The translations under genes were made by a program, and so were the position numbers. The notes under the pieces are model-generated. The model saw nothing but the letters and a program-made list of their open reading frames with translations. It was not told where the DNA came from and did not search any database. Below are positions 51,401 through 63,666 of a stretch of 64,000 nucleotides of DNA, piece after piece (positions within the stretch are counted from its first letter, which is position 1; each line of letters opens with the position of its first letter). The stretch comes from Struthidea cinerea (lineage: Eukaryota; Chordata; Aves; Passeriformes; Corcoracidae), in assembly GCA_013397865.1 (NCBI GenBank), contig VZTI01004580.1, forward strand, positions 728,263-792,262, read 5' to 3'.

Positions 51401-52222
51401 GCATCCTGACAGCCAATCTGGGCCAACCATGTCACCAACCCAACCACGGTTGGGGACATCACCCACCACAAATGCTTTGCCCGCTGTGACATGTCTTCTT
51501 CATTGCCAGGGTTGTTGCCAGGAGCTTGTGTGGCACCCAGGGAAAAAGGGTGTGGAGCTCCAGTGTCCTCAGAGGAGCATCCATCTCCCAGTTAGGCCAT
51601 GACAATATAGGCTGGATTTGTCTCATCTGCCCGACAGTGCATTGGCAGTTGTCCCTTTGAGGGGCCAAGGAGGGAAGGGACAGGTGTGTGCCATGGTTTG
51701 GCAACATCTCTGTCATATCTGGCTGTAACAGGAGAATTAACAAAAAGAGTGCCCTTCCCTATCATCCTGTGCAGCCCCTGCCACCCTGCATGGGAGGTGA
51801 GTGCCCAGGCTCATCCTCAGGCTGTCCATGTGTCACCTCCCTGATCCCCAGGAGACACCCATCCCAGGCTAACCACGGCACCAGCCTCACTGCAGCTTGG
51901 GCTGTCACCAGCAAAATCTGAAATATCACTGAAAAATCTCCTTCGGGATGTATAAAATCAAAACTGTTAGACTGGCTTGAGTACTGGTCTGATCCAACAT
52001 TAAGTATTTATTCATCATAACAAATAAGGTGTAGCTCTTTAAATTACACTTTATTTTTCTCTGTTGCCTTCCTATAGACTTTAATCCATTGTGAACAATT
52101 TGAGCTGGAGAAGACAGCAGTCTAATGACTTATACTGAGGGATACATTTGTGAAATCCACAGTTTATCTAGAAGCTGAAGAATATCTTTTAGAAAGAGAC
52201 AATTATTATGTCAGAGAGAGAG
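48445..52222. other. Gene-free stretch with a GC-richer patch
   Basis: No gene recognised. A15 lies at 49172-49186. At 49800-50220 the sequence is GC-richer and open in several frames on both strands (up to 130 codons). 51050-51930 is also relatively GC-rich and includes an 8-bp tandem TTAGGGAC pair near 51214. It may hold an old, unrecognised repeat. A short GA-repeat (about 52213-52225) abuts the LTR that follows. Confidence 0.45.
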
Positions 52223-52226
52223 AGAC
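52223..52226. repeat. Target-site duplication, left copy
   Basis: AGAC immediately before the LTR start TGATGCC; the same tetramer follows the LTR at 52692-52695. It lies at the end of a GA-rich run, so part of the match could be coincidental. Confidence 0.65.
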
Positions 52227-52691
52227 TGATGCCATGATGATTTTTTTGCCTTTTCTTGTATACCCCTTTTATACCTTTTTATAACTTCTGTATTCTTAAT
52301 GTTTTTTAGCCTACATTCTTAGACTTATTTGTCAAGCTAGGAGACTAAACATCTCAGAAGCCTCATAGTTAGGGATCAGAAAGCCCCAGACACCAAGGTC
52401 CTCTACAGAACACATTTTGTAAACTAAGATAGAACCATCCAGGGGAAGGTTCCTCAGGGAAGGGTGCTCACTCGAGCTTCTCACTGGAGAATCTTTGATA
52501 GATATGCTAATTAGTAAGACCTATAATGTTATACTCGATCTATTGTGGGGGGTGCATTGCGGTGTGCATTTGGGTGCATTCCACCTGGACATAGTACACC
52601 TAAGGATCCTTAAAATAAATACAGAGGTAAAATCCCTTTTTCCCTTCTAACCGTGTTTGATTCTTGATTTTAAGACCAGGGAAAGGCATCA
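52227..52691 (+). mobile_element. Solo LTR of an avian endogenous retrovirus
   Basis: The 465-bp element starts TGATGCC and ends GGCATCA, a perfect 7-bp terminal inverted repeat with the canonical TG...CA ends. It is flanked by a 4-bp AGAC duplication. An AATAAA signal lies at 52614-52619 with a short GT-rich U5 ('accgtgtttgattcttg') after it, placing the element on the plus strand. Neither side shows retroviral coding sequence or a partner LTR. A 4-bp duplication is typical of class I (gamma-type) integration. The family cannot be named from the sequence alone. Confidence 0.85.
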
Positions 52692-52695
52692 AGAC
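52692..52695. repeat. Target-site duplication, right copy
   Basis: AGAC, matching 52223-52226, directly after the terminal CA. Confidence 0.65.
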
Positions 52696-53454
52696 AAATC
52701 CTGAGGTGAGTTTCTTCTAAGTTTAACTGATTTAAGAGGCATACATTATTTCTTGTCTGAATGTATTTAACTTCAGCTAGATGTGGCTGTCAGATACTGT
52801 TATAACTTTTCTTCTAAATTAGAAAGTCTTATTGTATCAGGAATATTTCTTTCTCTCTGGATAATTCTAGGCTGCGATCATATGAACCTCCCCTTTGCTG
52901 AACTGCTGACTGAGCTCTTGCAGACTCTCACTGAAGGGAGATGAGACTAACTCCTCAAGCACTGGTACAGAGCTACCCTGGAGTATCTGCAACATTTTTA
53001 CAAATGAAAAAGTATTCAAAAGAGTATTCCAGATTATTTTTTCTTCCTTTTAGAGGTTTTCTTTTCCTCCTCTCACTATCCATACATCCAGTTCCTACAT
53101 CTTGGTTGCCCAGGCAACCTCTGCTGGCTGAGCCCCAGGTGCAGTGCTGGGTTTTCAGTTCTCCACATAGAAGGAGGATGATATGAAAGATGGAGGAACA
53201 GGTAATGCGCTTAAGTGGGTTAGGAAAGCCCAATGGATGATTGATGGCAGTAATGGGAGTTTTATTTAAAGGTTAAGAGTGCTAATAAATGCATTTATGC
53301 ACATAATTAAAAAAATCCTACGACTTGCAGGAAACAGGAGGGGGAGATTTTACATCATTGCATTTCTAATATCAGATGGAGTGCAATAACTAAAAGTAAT
53401 ACAAAGACATGAGTGACATTTGATAAGCATGTTACTTAAACTGAAACTGATACA

Positions 53455-53489
53455 GCTCATGCTTTCCTTTGCATTTGGAAAGCATGAGC
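53455..53489. promoter_or_regulatory. Perfect hairpin with near-octamer loop
   Basis: GCTCATGCTTTCC (53455-53467) and GGAAAGCATGAGC (53477-53489) are perfect reverse complements around the 9-base loop TTTGCATTT. Read in reverse, the loop plus an arm base gives AAATGCAAAG, one base from the POU octamer ATGCAAAT. The 13-bp stem is too short for a microRNA precursor. Confidence 0.5.
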
Positions 53490-54021
53490 AGAAACTACCA
53501 CCCAGGCAAAATAAGAGCATTTAAAACATTCTGAAAGTGCCTTGAGACTTGACTTAGATGTAAAAATCATTAACAGCAGCTTATACCCAGCCACTTCAGG
53601 TAAATAACAGAGGTTCGTTTCCTATACTGAATTTGTTTTTCATTACTTATCAGTAGATGTTACTTTACAGCTACAAATTGACTTTGCTTGCTTTTATAAG
53701 GATAGCGTGTCAGAAGAGACTACTCACTCCAAATAGAGGGAAAGTTTAAACATTTCAAAAGCCCCAAAAGGGTGTTCTCACACTATAACTTTCTTGTGTG
53801 GATTTCAGTCTTTCTTAAGCAGGCAGCTTTCCTTTGGTCCAACAGAGTTGAATTATATGTAAATAACTCCTCTCCAAGTAGTTAGGCTTGACTCTGGATC
53901 CAAATGGGGATTAGGTCAGTTTGTACCACTGTGTCACTGACTTCAGGGCAGTGGCAATGACTGAGAGCTTCTAGTCAGGCTCTTGGTATGTAGGCAGAGT
54001 GTAGTCTTTGAATTATAATTT

Positions 54022-54035
54022 TCAAAAGCTTTTGA
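54022..54035. repeat. 14-bp perfect palindrome
   Basis: TCAAAAGCTTTTGA, followed at once by a second AAGCTTTTGA. Confidence 0.85.
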
Positions 54036-54256
54036 AAGCTTTTGACATTTTGCACCCCCAATGACAGATGTGGGCATGGTACTTCAAAGATCATTTGTCT
54101 CATTTTTTGTTAGCAGAACAGGTGACTTATTCTAACATGGAAGGAAAAAAAATCAGAGTTAAAATTATTTTGAAATCTCTAAAAACTATAATAAAAGAGA
54201 TAAAAATCACATTCCTGAAAGAAAGCCATACTGAAAATCATTTTATAGTGCAGTAA

Positions 54257-54648
54257 TGACACATGGGCAAGGACCTTGCTTATCAGGTGGAAAAATGCAA
54301 AGACATTTATTGCGCAGTCAGAATTCCCTAAATACCAGCACCCAACAGGATATAACATCATATAAACAGGAAAGATGTTCACCACAGTGTCTCCCAAGCA
54401 CCTGGGGTATTGCACAGATTTTACCTATTATGGTAATAGGCAAACAATACCCTATAAGGCTACAAACTACAATTAACACTTCTCATAAACCCAGTCTGTC
54501 CATAAACCCACAATCCTCTCTCAGTCCGTCCACGGTGACCTGGATGCACTCCCAGGGTCACCTCCAGGCCCAGGAAAGAGGCCCTCTCTCTGATCCTCAG
54601 TGCCTGTCTCTCTTCCAGCACATAGTGCACCCCAACATTATAGTGTCA
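54257..54648 (-). mobile_element. Old solo LTR, antisense
   Basis: The 392-bp element has TGACAC at one end and GTGTCA at the other (6-bp inverted termini, TG...CA). Read on the minus strand, the order is LTR-like: a TATA-like TTATATCC block, then CAATAAATGTC (AATAAA opposite 54306-54311), then a short U5 to 54257. No convincing target duplication remains (GTAA on the left against AAAA on the right), suggesting an older insertion than the other LTRs. The window's longest open frame (183 codons, 54256-54807 plus) runs antisense through it and is not a gene. Confidence 0.65.
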
Positions 54649-57600
54649 AAAATGCTACCAAAGAAGAGAAAAAGGGAATCTGCACATGAGACCTTACTGA
54701 CACCGGAATTAAAATATTCCTACAAAATAGTTCATTTTCTCAGAACAAAACAATCAAGGCTACTTCCACTTTTCTTGAAGGAGCTCACAGAGCTGGGTTT
54801 CTATTGAGACCTGAATCTCTGAAGTGTTTGACCACCAAAAAGATGCACTGGAAATGTTACTGTGCCACTACAGCTACCACTGCCAAATCATACAGCAACA
54901 AGGATTGATTCTGAGATTCTGTGATTTCTGCTATAATGAATGATACAGACTATACCTAGAGCTGTAAGCAGGGATTATCAGAGGAAATGTTCAAGAGGAA
55001 AGGAAGGAGATGCAGAATGACACAGAGCAAGTGAAAAATGCAGATGTTCTTAAAACCAAACCATGGAGGATATTTGCAGACATTATTGCAGCATTGTCAG
55101 CCTTAGGGGTATGTGCACTGGGAGAGATTGAGATCAAGAATAGTCTCTCTTCTTTCCCAGACAACAAGCAGGTGCTAGATGGGCAACAAAGACAAAGCAG
55201 CTGTGGCACCAAAAAGTCAGCAAAAGAGAATTTTCGGTGAACACTTGTGTTTCAGCCATCCCAGGCTTAAAGCACAGACAGCTGCAGCCTTTCCTCAAAG
55301 AGAGAGAGGAAGATGCTGTCATGACCAAAGCTGGTTTAGGGATCACCCCTGGGAGACCCCACCCACTTCCAGCTCCCCCACGTTCTCTCCCAGACGTCCT
55401 GCCCCAGCCTCACAGTTTAGAGTGACATTGGCTGCAGAGGACGGATCTGAGAGTCTCTGAAGACACTCTCAAAGGCTCAGCTCTGCCAGGAAAGGCTGTC
55501 CAGGCTCCTGATGCAGATGCTGAAAAGCCTGAGCTTCTTTTCCCAAGGACCCTAACTGAAAGTGCTCCGAGTAGCTCCCACTGCTCAGGGAATGGTTTGC
55601 TTCTCCCAGGACCACAGAGACACCCATTTCTGTCCAAATGCTTTGTATCCTGGCTCTGTTCCTGTGGCCACCCCTTGGCATTGCAGCCTGAACTCATGGA
55701 GAGGCAGCTGATCCAGCCCAGACTGTCTCCCCTGCTTCCACTGCATTTGTATTTGATAACATATCTGGAAGAAATATAATGGGGCATCTTTTGAGAACCT
55801 TTTCTTAGACACTATTATCCCCTAGGAATGCCGTTTAGGAAAATGAGGAGGATTTCTTTAAGAATAATCTTTCACTGCTAGATTTGGTTAAAATTTCATA
55901 CTGATAAAAATTATTTTACTTGAGCTCCCAGAAGACAGAAAAATTTCATACTGTCTTGGCTTTCATGAGGAAATGAAAGATTGAGGTTCTGGAAATTTCA
56001 ATGAAAACTAATTAAAAGAAAAAAAAAAGCTAAAATTAAATTAGAAATTGTCATTAATGTGTGACTTGTGAAGTTGACCTATTATATGCTTTACTGTTTT
56101 TCTCAAATATGCTGGAAAAAAAAAAAAAGTTGATTTATTTACCCCTTCTTGCTACAACTCCTTACAATAATAACTGTAGATAATTCACAAGTTTAAATGA
56201 AGTTAATGAATTAATTTTAAAAGCCACAGATTTTTCATAGTTTCTGATCAATAACCTTTCAGTCCCAAATTTGGAGGCCGAAGGTCTGAAAGATTTTTTA
56301 CTTCCAGTCTTCTGTTTCTCTTTTAACTATCTTCATTGTAATAGGGAAATTTAAAAGGTTATTCAGAGAGGGGACAGGAAAAAACAAAATCTAAAATGGA
56401 ACCTGAAAACTTAATTCTTCTGTAGTTTGGCCTTAATCTTAATTTTAGTGAAAATTCACTTTAAGTGGAAAGAGTTGCATCACTTCTAAAGCATTTTAAA
56501 AGTTTTAAATAAAATTCTATTCCATTTTCCTCTGATTAACCAAGCAGTTTGGATGTAATGTTTCCTTAATCTTTAGTTACTATTTGTCCCTTTTTAAATT
56601 CTCAGCACTTATTTGATGATGGCAGTTTCCTAAGACTTCAGAACGTTGATTACTTTTTTGATTGATTGGCTGACTAAAAGTGAATTCTACAATATTTGCT
56701 TTAAAAATTCTTTAACTGGACTGTAAAATTGCTCAGACCATAATCAAGGCATGCATTTTCCAAAACCTGTCTTTATTAGTGAGGTTTCCAAACTTTCTGA
56801 TCTGCTGTTCCTCTATACCTCCCAGTATGAATTAAAGGGGGTCCCTGTGTGTTTGAGCTCTCTGGTAGTTAAGCATTTTTCAACTACTTTTTCTTCTTAC
56901 TTTTTATACCAGAATTTAAGCAGTCAAATGTTCAAGACTACCATTCCACACAGCACTTACAAGTGTGACTGTTGTTTCTCTTTAACCTGGACTAGTGTGA
57001 AAACAGGCTACTAAAAAGTTCAGGAATGAAGACAGTCACAAAAGGAGACCACAGAGATGTGTTTGTTCACTCTCAGAACATAAAAGGTGAAAAGTGGATG
57101 TGAGCATCCTCTTGATGAAAAATATAGGAGGGGAAGAACTGTTTCTATTGAAGGCTAATACTGACAGATGAATAAACAGGAAAAGATTCTATAAATAGAT
57201 TGTGAACACATTTACACTGGAAATAAGATGAAATTTCCTAAGTGTTAGAGCATGGAGAGTCTGGTCTGATCAGTACAAAAAGAACAAGATCCAAATTAAT
57301 CTGAGGATAGAATAGGTGCAGAATAATCTCTGATAAGTTAGAAATATGTAATTGTAGCACAATATACACACAAATGCCTAAGAGTAATTATATGGTATGA
57401 TTGTGGGAATGGAGTCGGTGATGTGATTTCCTGGTTCTGCTACATTTTCAGTCCCAAAAAAAGGCAATTTCAGAAGCACCTTACACCATGTGTCTTATTT
57501 AGGGACTTCTTAAAAGTATTGTCCAGGCCCAGAAGAAAAATTTTCCTTCTAAAACTGGTGGGACCCTATGATGCCTCCAACATCATAAACAAGTATTTCT

Positions 57601-60600
57601 CCTGTTACTGCCTAGTTGCTGAACTCTATTTTCAGAGGTTACAGAAGTGCTCTCTACAAAGCAACCAATCCATGGGTTTTCCATGTAGGTCCTCCTCTCT
57701 GCTCCCAAGCTGTGTCTAGTAAGAAAAGGAAAATCTCCCCTGGCCTTCCAGGCATCTGGAGGCCCAATGAGAGAAATCCCTCTGCTGCTGCAGGATAGTG
57801 CATGTCTGGAGATCCTCAAGGAATGGCCTAGGTCATGGGATTCATGTGTTCACTGCGTTTTGCATGCCCAGAAAGAAATGCTTTGTACAAAGCCAGTCAG
57901 AAATGTGAGCCTGAAACCTCTGAAATTGCTTCAGGTGGGAGAAGAGACAACAAGGAGGGTGGTGGGGAAGGGATAGGGAAAAAAACAGAATACAACTTCT
58001 ACTTATCTTTCTCGTTTGGGGCTGCTGGAAAGTTTTTGAGGCATTTTAAAATCCTAGAAGTAGATCTAGTTTGTGTGCAGAGTGTGGGTAATGGAGTCAG
58101 GCTTCAAGACAGTACTACTGCATGGCTGCCTGGAGCACATGGTAAATATTTATGGATGTGCCAGTCTAGAAGCAGTGGCATTTCCAGGTAAAAAAAATGC
58201 AATGAGCATATCCTTATCAAACAGCTCCAGTAATAACCTTTCCTAGCCACCATTGTGCTCGTGATTTTTTTTTTTTCTTTCATGAATTTTTATATGACTT
58301 TCAGTGTTTTGTCCTCTGGTTTGTAAAGGAAAATTGACAGCTACACAATTATAAACTGAGGAAAGTGGCTCTAAATTTCCATCTTAAAAGAAGTAAAGGA
58401 TGTCTAGAAACACCTCAAGGCATGTTTCTGTGAGGATGTTATTTAAAGACCCAGTATTTTATCCTCTTTTCTCAAGATAGAACACCTATACAGAGTTAAA
58501 ATATAGCATATCCTTCTGTCATAAGTCTTGATTGGGATTAATGAAAATAGTGAAGTGCTGTGTTAATCTAGATTCTTCCCCTTCCCATTTATAATAGTAT
58601 ATTCTCTCTTCTGTTTTCATTAAATATTCCTTTTTTTTCCTTCCGGCAGACAAAACAGTAGCACATTCCACAGACAAAGTGTGTAGGTGTGTTGCCAAGG
58701 ACAACAGTTTCAGGCATAAATTGCTTTTGAACCACAAACCCTTTCATTGCTCTTTACTAAAGGCCATCTGTACGTTGTTATGTTAATTGAAGGCTTTCAG
58801 CTAACTCTCCTGAACGCGGTGATTCGGTGTGTTAGCAAACACCCAGGTTACAGCCTTTTTCACGGGGTGGTGGCGTTAAGTTTCACTGCAAACAGGTCTA
58901 TCCCAGCACAAGTTAAGGTTTAAAACAAATTTTACTAAGTAGGAGGAAAACTGTTCTTGAAAGAGTAGTTCCTTAAATGCTATTAAAAGGGAACTAAAGG
59001 AAGCTGGCAAAAAATATACAACTAATGATTTCATCTTATTGATTAAATTTATACAAGAGAAATAAAGCACAATGCATTGCAAAAGATTGTCTACTTTCCA
59101 AATTACATTTTCAGAGTGGTTGCCTAGATTCAATCCTTCATCACTATCAATTTGATCTTTGCCTTTTGCTAATGAAGGTGGTGGAGCTTAAATGAATTTC
59201 ACATTTGCTGAATTTTGGACGATTTTACAAAAAAAAATTGCCTGACAATAAGAAAACTTCAGTCAGTTGAAAAGAAAAGTTAGCAAGGCAGAAAGTTCCT
59301 TCTGTTTTGCTATCAGCCTTGACATCGACTGAAGGTAAAAATGAGCCAGGTTCTCAGGGAAAGATTGTAATTGATGGCTTTATGAAATTGCACTGACTTC
59401 TGCCATCCTAAGACCTGGCCGTTGCTCTTTGTTTTGCTTTTTTAGTAGTCACAGGTGTACTCTGTGTCTGGCTGGATCCAATTACAAACTTTCAGGTACA
59501 TAAACCACATGGCTTTGGTCCTTTTATGTTACCAAAAACACTTTTGATGCTCAATCAATTATAAACATTATAATATTAATGGTTTAGTTGCAGAATGCTG
59601 CAGAGTTTCAAACACCAACATCTGAAAGAGGTTTAATTAAATCGTTTCAGTCTATCCATCCATTCAGTCCTCAGACCTGAGATGCTATTTTCTGGAACAA
59701 AAAAAGGCTGAACGGCTGATAGCAAAACTATACATAGAAATATTTAATATCCATACAAGAATAGCCCTCCAAAAGAAACCCTTAAATTATCGTAGCAGAG
59801 GAGCACAACTTTTGCATCTGAGACTTAGTTTTATGTTTTAGGAGAACTTCATGTTGATTATGAGCATTGATGTCCCCGTTCTCTTAAACACCTGTGAAAA
59901 TTCAGAGCAGAGATCCAAGTTGGTCTCTCATCAGATGACAACCCACACCAAAGAGCCAGGGCAGTTCTCACTGGCTATCAGAGAGATACTGGTGGATCAG
60001 ATCATAGCCTCAACACATACATGCCCTATATTGCTGAGGGCAGGCCGTTTTATAAAGAACACCATTCCATGGAAGTGAGAACTATGGCTAAAAACAGCCC
60101 AGAGAAGCAGATCTTTTCTGAAAATGACCCCATCTGTTTTTAACTTGTATTTTCCATGATCTTGAGAAAACTGTAAGGTTGGCCTTCAAGTTTCTCTTTG
60201 AGGTGAGATTATAGTACAAGCTCTGCTAAAGCACATCACTGCGTTTCTGTTGTGACACTTAGAGACAGCTTGTTCTCAGCAGATATTTTACAATTTTCTT
60301 TTTTTGTTGTCTAAACTAAGCAATGCAACCAGGCAAATTATATCCTAAAGATATTTAAAATACTTCTAGAAGAACCATTGCATCTCTGAGAGCAATAAAT
60401 AACAGGATGAAGACTCTTTGCTTACCTTGCAGGACTTGTCCAGACCAGAGACTGGAGGGTGTATCAGCACCTGCTGATCTCTCCTTCCTGCAGCATTTGG
60501 ACCTTGAGCCCCAGAGCTCATACCTGCATATGTGCAACGGACAGTGTTCTGAGAGCCCCAGGCTTTCCATTTTCCATCACTCCTCACAAAGTTATCTGTA

Positions 60601-60616
60601 CATCAATGCATATACA
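54649..60616. other. Long gene-free stretch
   Basis: About 6 kb with no supportable gene. A GC-richer part at 55180-55780 is open in several frames (125 codons minus at 55410-55787, 93 codons plus at 55179-55460) without domains. A13 at 56116-56128 and T12 at 58265-58276 are simple runs. No transposon recognised. Confidence 0.5.
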
Positions 60617-60648
60617 ATATCAATATATCAATACATCAATACATCAAT
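60617..60648. repeat. Octamer microsatellite, 4 copies
   Basis: Four head-to-tail copies of A(T/C)ATCAAT (two ATATCAAT then two ACATCAAT), preceded by a degenerate copy at about 60600-60607. Confidence 0.9.
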
Positions 60649-62527
60649 ACCAGGGCCAAGTGCTCTGCGGTGTGAGGCACAGAGACTCCCAAAACCTTCA
60701 TTTTTCAGCCTGGGCGGTAACTAAGTCCCTGGCGGGTTGAGTTCCTGGCCAGACGTTCTTTAACAAGAATTTGACCCATCTGTCTAAAGAGCTGATTTAA
60801 GGCTCTGGTTACTGGGTCCCGTACTGGTTTCTCTGTTTCTCTTCTCTTAGAGCAAAAGTCAGGGAATCTCAGCAATCAAATATCCAATCCCTGCCCTCCC
60901 ACCAGGATACAGAGTACAACAGGTAATTCAAGTTAATAAAAGATAAGCCAAATAGAAATACCTCATACTTGGTAGATAAGGGAAAATAACTGCAACAGAT
61001 AGGATAGAAAATAAGGAAAGGAGAATACCACAACATAACAATAAGATTACTAGTATCAGAATAAGAAAAGTGCTGGGCTGGTAGATTGTCAGCAGTGTAT
61101 GTGCATCCACATGTTTGTGGAAGTCAGCTTATATATCAAAAGGTGAATGAGAACATAAGGGAGAGAAAAGACAGTATTTGAAAGGGTTAGAAAGATAAAA
61201 ATATATGTATTGATGTACATGACTATTGGGGAAAGACTTGCAGAAGTATCATTTGGAAAGCGCTTATAAAGAATAAAAAATACAATAAAAGTATGCAAAG
61301 TTACTTTGTGTTTCTGGAGTATTTTGGATGAACTTTTATAAAAAATACAATTACAGAAACTTATATAACCTTGTGTAACTTTTTATGTGGGTATTGTCTG
61401 GGCAGATTACACCTTTCATGTGCACATAGAGAAATCCTACATTTCAAATTATTTTTCAAATGAGCTGTTTGAAAAGGAATTTTGAAATAATAAGAAAGAA
61501 AGATGCTAGCATTTAACTTGGCAGAGATGAAATCTGAGGGATTTGCAGGATTTCCCTAATTCACACCAGTGAAAAGGATCACCTGCCGACCCATGCTTAA
61601 TTCATTTGATAAAGCAGAACTCCCTAAATAAACGGCTCGGCAAAGCTGGGTTGACTTAAACTATTTAAACAAAGGAGATGAATCACTGACGATACAAACA
61701 TAAGTAACAGAAGAAAAGAAACGCAGAGATTACTTTTCAGAAAATGTTATGGCGACATGGACTTCAGTCAGTCTGTCAGTCTCCCAAATGTAGCAAAAGA
61801 ATATTCAGTAAAAAATAGACTGTAAAATACAATAAATGGTCTGAAAGTGAAATCCAGCACTTCTGTACAGGCACAGAGCACAGCAGAGAAATAATCTCTT
61901 TTCCAGTTCTGGTGCTGTCGCTCCTATGCTTCACTTGCCAGTTTTCTTTAGCAAAATCATCACACTCAGCAGCTAACACACATCTTGCATGTCCTCTTCA
62001 GTTGTACTAGAAATATAACAAGTTTTATCTGTGAAAATCCATATTTCTTTTGTCCTTCCAAATCCTGGATTTTCATAGCGCTCATCACAATAAAATTTAA
62101 GCCCTCCTAAAGTGAGTTAGAACTATATCGCATGAGCTTTTTAATATTTCCAATTAAAACAAAATAATCACTGTGATATTTTCATAAATATCTGATTCTC
62201 TTTTCAGCCATCCCCAGCTTTTGAAGAAAAGTGAGAAGCTTAGAAATAATTGATTTCTGAGATTGCTATGTAAATAAAACCAAACAAAAAACAACAAAAA
62301 AGTTAAAACAAATTATTTTCTTTTTTAGCAAAACAACTACAAATACCTTGCTCATCAACTAAGACAGCTAATGGAGACTACACCAAAATGTTTCCATCTC
62401 ATTTACTTGGGGCTTATTCTTCTTCTAGTTTATTTAGGAAAATATAAAAAACAAACGTCATGTGGAAATGTATGGACTTACTCTAAGTGCTCAAGTAAAT
62501 TTTTTCCTTCTCTTTACTTCTGCCTAG
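60649..62527. other. Non-coding DNA
   Basis: No gene or repeat recognised; strongly AT-rich from 60940 to 62520 with many short A/T runs. The frames are short and include a hydrophobic but composition-driven one at 60928-61110 minus. Confidence 0.5.
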
Positions 62528-63666
62528 TGTAGTGGGTTGACCCTGGATTGACAGGCAACCTTTTAGACCAATGACGCTTCTCTAAATTTACATATTTAAA
62601 CCACGTGGAAAGGCAGGAATTTCCTTTTCGTTCCAGCTCGCCGACCGGGAGGTGGGGGGGCCTCAGAGCCTCCAGGCTCCGCCAGGCCAGGCCCCTGCCC
62701 CTTCATCCCCCCCAACACTGCGGCACAGACCCTGGGTCGCTGGGAGGGGGAACTATCCCAGAGCCGCAGGCACTGAAGCCAGCCAGGGACTGCCACACAG
62801 CTAAACCCATCCAGCGCGGCTTCTTGGGACCGGCGGGGCCCTCTCCTCTCCACGCGGAGCCGGCAGAGCCAGCAGGAGCTGGCACAGCCTCCTGTCTGCA
62901 GCCAGCACACTTTGCACTGAACTGAAAAAAACACCCTGCAGCCAGCAGCACAAAGGGAGCGAGGCTTTCCCCACCATAAAACCTGAACAAGAACACTTTT
63001 CAACATGACAGCTTCAGAGTCCGAGAGAAAGAGAAAGTGAGTCATGTGAGACAGAGCTGAAATGGCGACGGGAGAAAAGGGGCGGTGCCGCGTTTATCGC
63101 GCGTAGTTTAAAAAACTTCTTGCATGCCGTGGTAAGAAACTGTAATACCACAAACTGTTTGTCTCTTTAATCCATTTAAGTACATGGGGGGACGAAGAAT
63201 TCATGTNCTTAAAAAGAGTAATAACCCCATGTGATGGCTTATGTTTAGCAGTGTGATAGCACTGTGAAATTTTCATAAAAAAAAGATGTTTTACACTACA
63301 GCAGTTTTTTTCTTTCCGGGCGGGTCTGCTGTTGGTGGCAGTTTGAGAACCACGTGAAGCAGAAGAAAACCCTTTTTCCCTTAAGCATAAGAAAGAGACT
63401 TTTCAAAAACTGCAATACCGACTAAAACCCCATGTTCTGTTATCCTTTGTGCAAATTAAGTAAAAAGAAAAAGTGCTGGAAGAGGGGAGAAGTTTGCTTT
63501 AATTTCTTGTTATTTTTTTCTACTTTTAGTTCTATTAGTAATAAAACTCTTTCTTTGTATCGCAACTGTTTAAGTTTTGTGTCTGCTTTGCTTTCTCTTA
63601 ATTCTTATCTCACAAAAAATAAAGAAATAAGTAAGTAATAAATATTTTAAACCAAAACCACTAGCA
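62528..63666 (+). mobile_element. Long LTR of passerine ERV type with CpG-rich core
   Basis: Begins TGTAGTGGGTTGACCCTGG, a start I associate with long LTRs of passerine endogenous retroviruses (ERVL type). It ends near CCACTAGCA, which is the inverted start CCACTACA with one inserted base. AATAAA at 63540-63545 with a T/GT-rich U5 after it sets the plus orientation. A GC-rich block (62620-62930) and a CpG-dense promoter-like segment (63060-63110) precede a TTTAAAAAA run. No retroviral gene is visible; a solo LTR is most likely, but a partner could lie outside the window. The 3' end is uncertain: ending at 63660 instead would give a CTAG duplication (62524-62527 and 63661-63664). Contains an ambiguous base at 63207. 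A 149-codon frame on the minus strand (62596-63045) is a by-product of the GC-rich block. Confidence 0.75.
63066..63112 (+). promoter_or_regulatory. CpG-dense LTR promoter candidate
   Basis: Eight CpG dinucleotides lie between 63066 and 63103, with a GGGGCGG Sp1-type box at about 63079-63085, a YY1-like AAATGGCG just upstream, and the A/T-rich TTTAAAAAA run directly downstream. This density of CpG is not seen elsewhere in the window. Promoter activity is inferred from composition and position inside the LTR. Confidence 0.4.

Larger units (their letters stand above)
52696..54256. other. Non-coding DNA between two LTRs
   Basis: About 1.5 kb with no gene. Contains the hairpin at 53455-53489 and the 14-bp palindrome TCAAAAGCTTTTGA at 54022-54035, which is followed by a partial direct repeat (AAGCTTTTGA). 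No internal retroviral sequence is seen, and the flanking LTRs differ in sequence and orientation, so they do not form one provirus. Confidence 0.55.

Noticed and set aside
62596..63045. 149-codon minus-strand and 106-codon plus-strand frames
   Set aside because: Both fall in the GC-rich block of an LTR, where stop codons are scarce; composition explains them.
63661..63664. CTAG as a 4-bp target duplication of the 62.5 kb LTR
   Set aside because: It matches 62524-62527, but the same bases are also explained by the inverted LTR terminus (CCACTACA with one inserted base), so it was kept only as an alternative.
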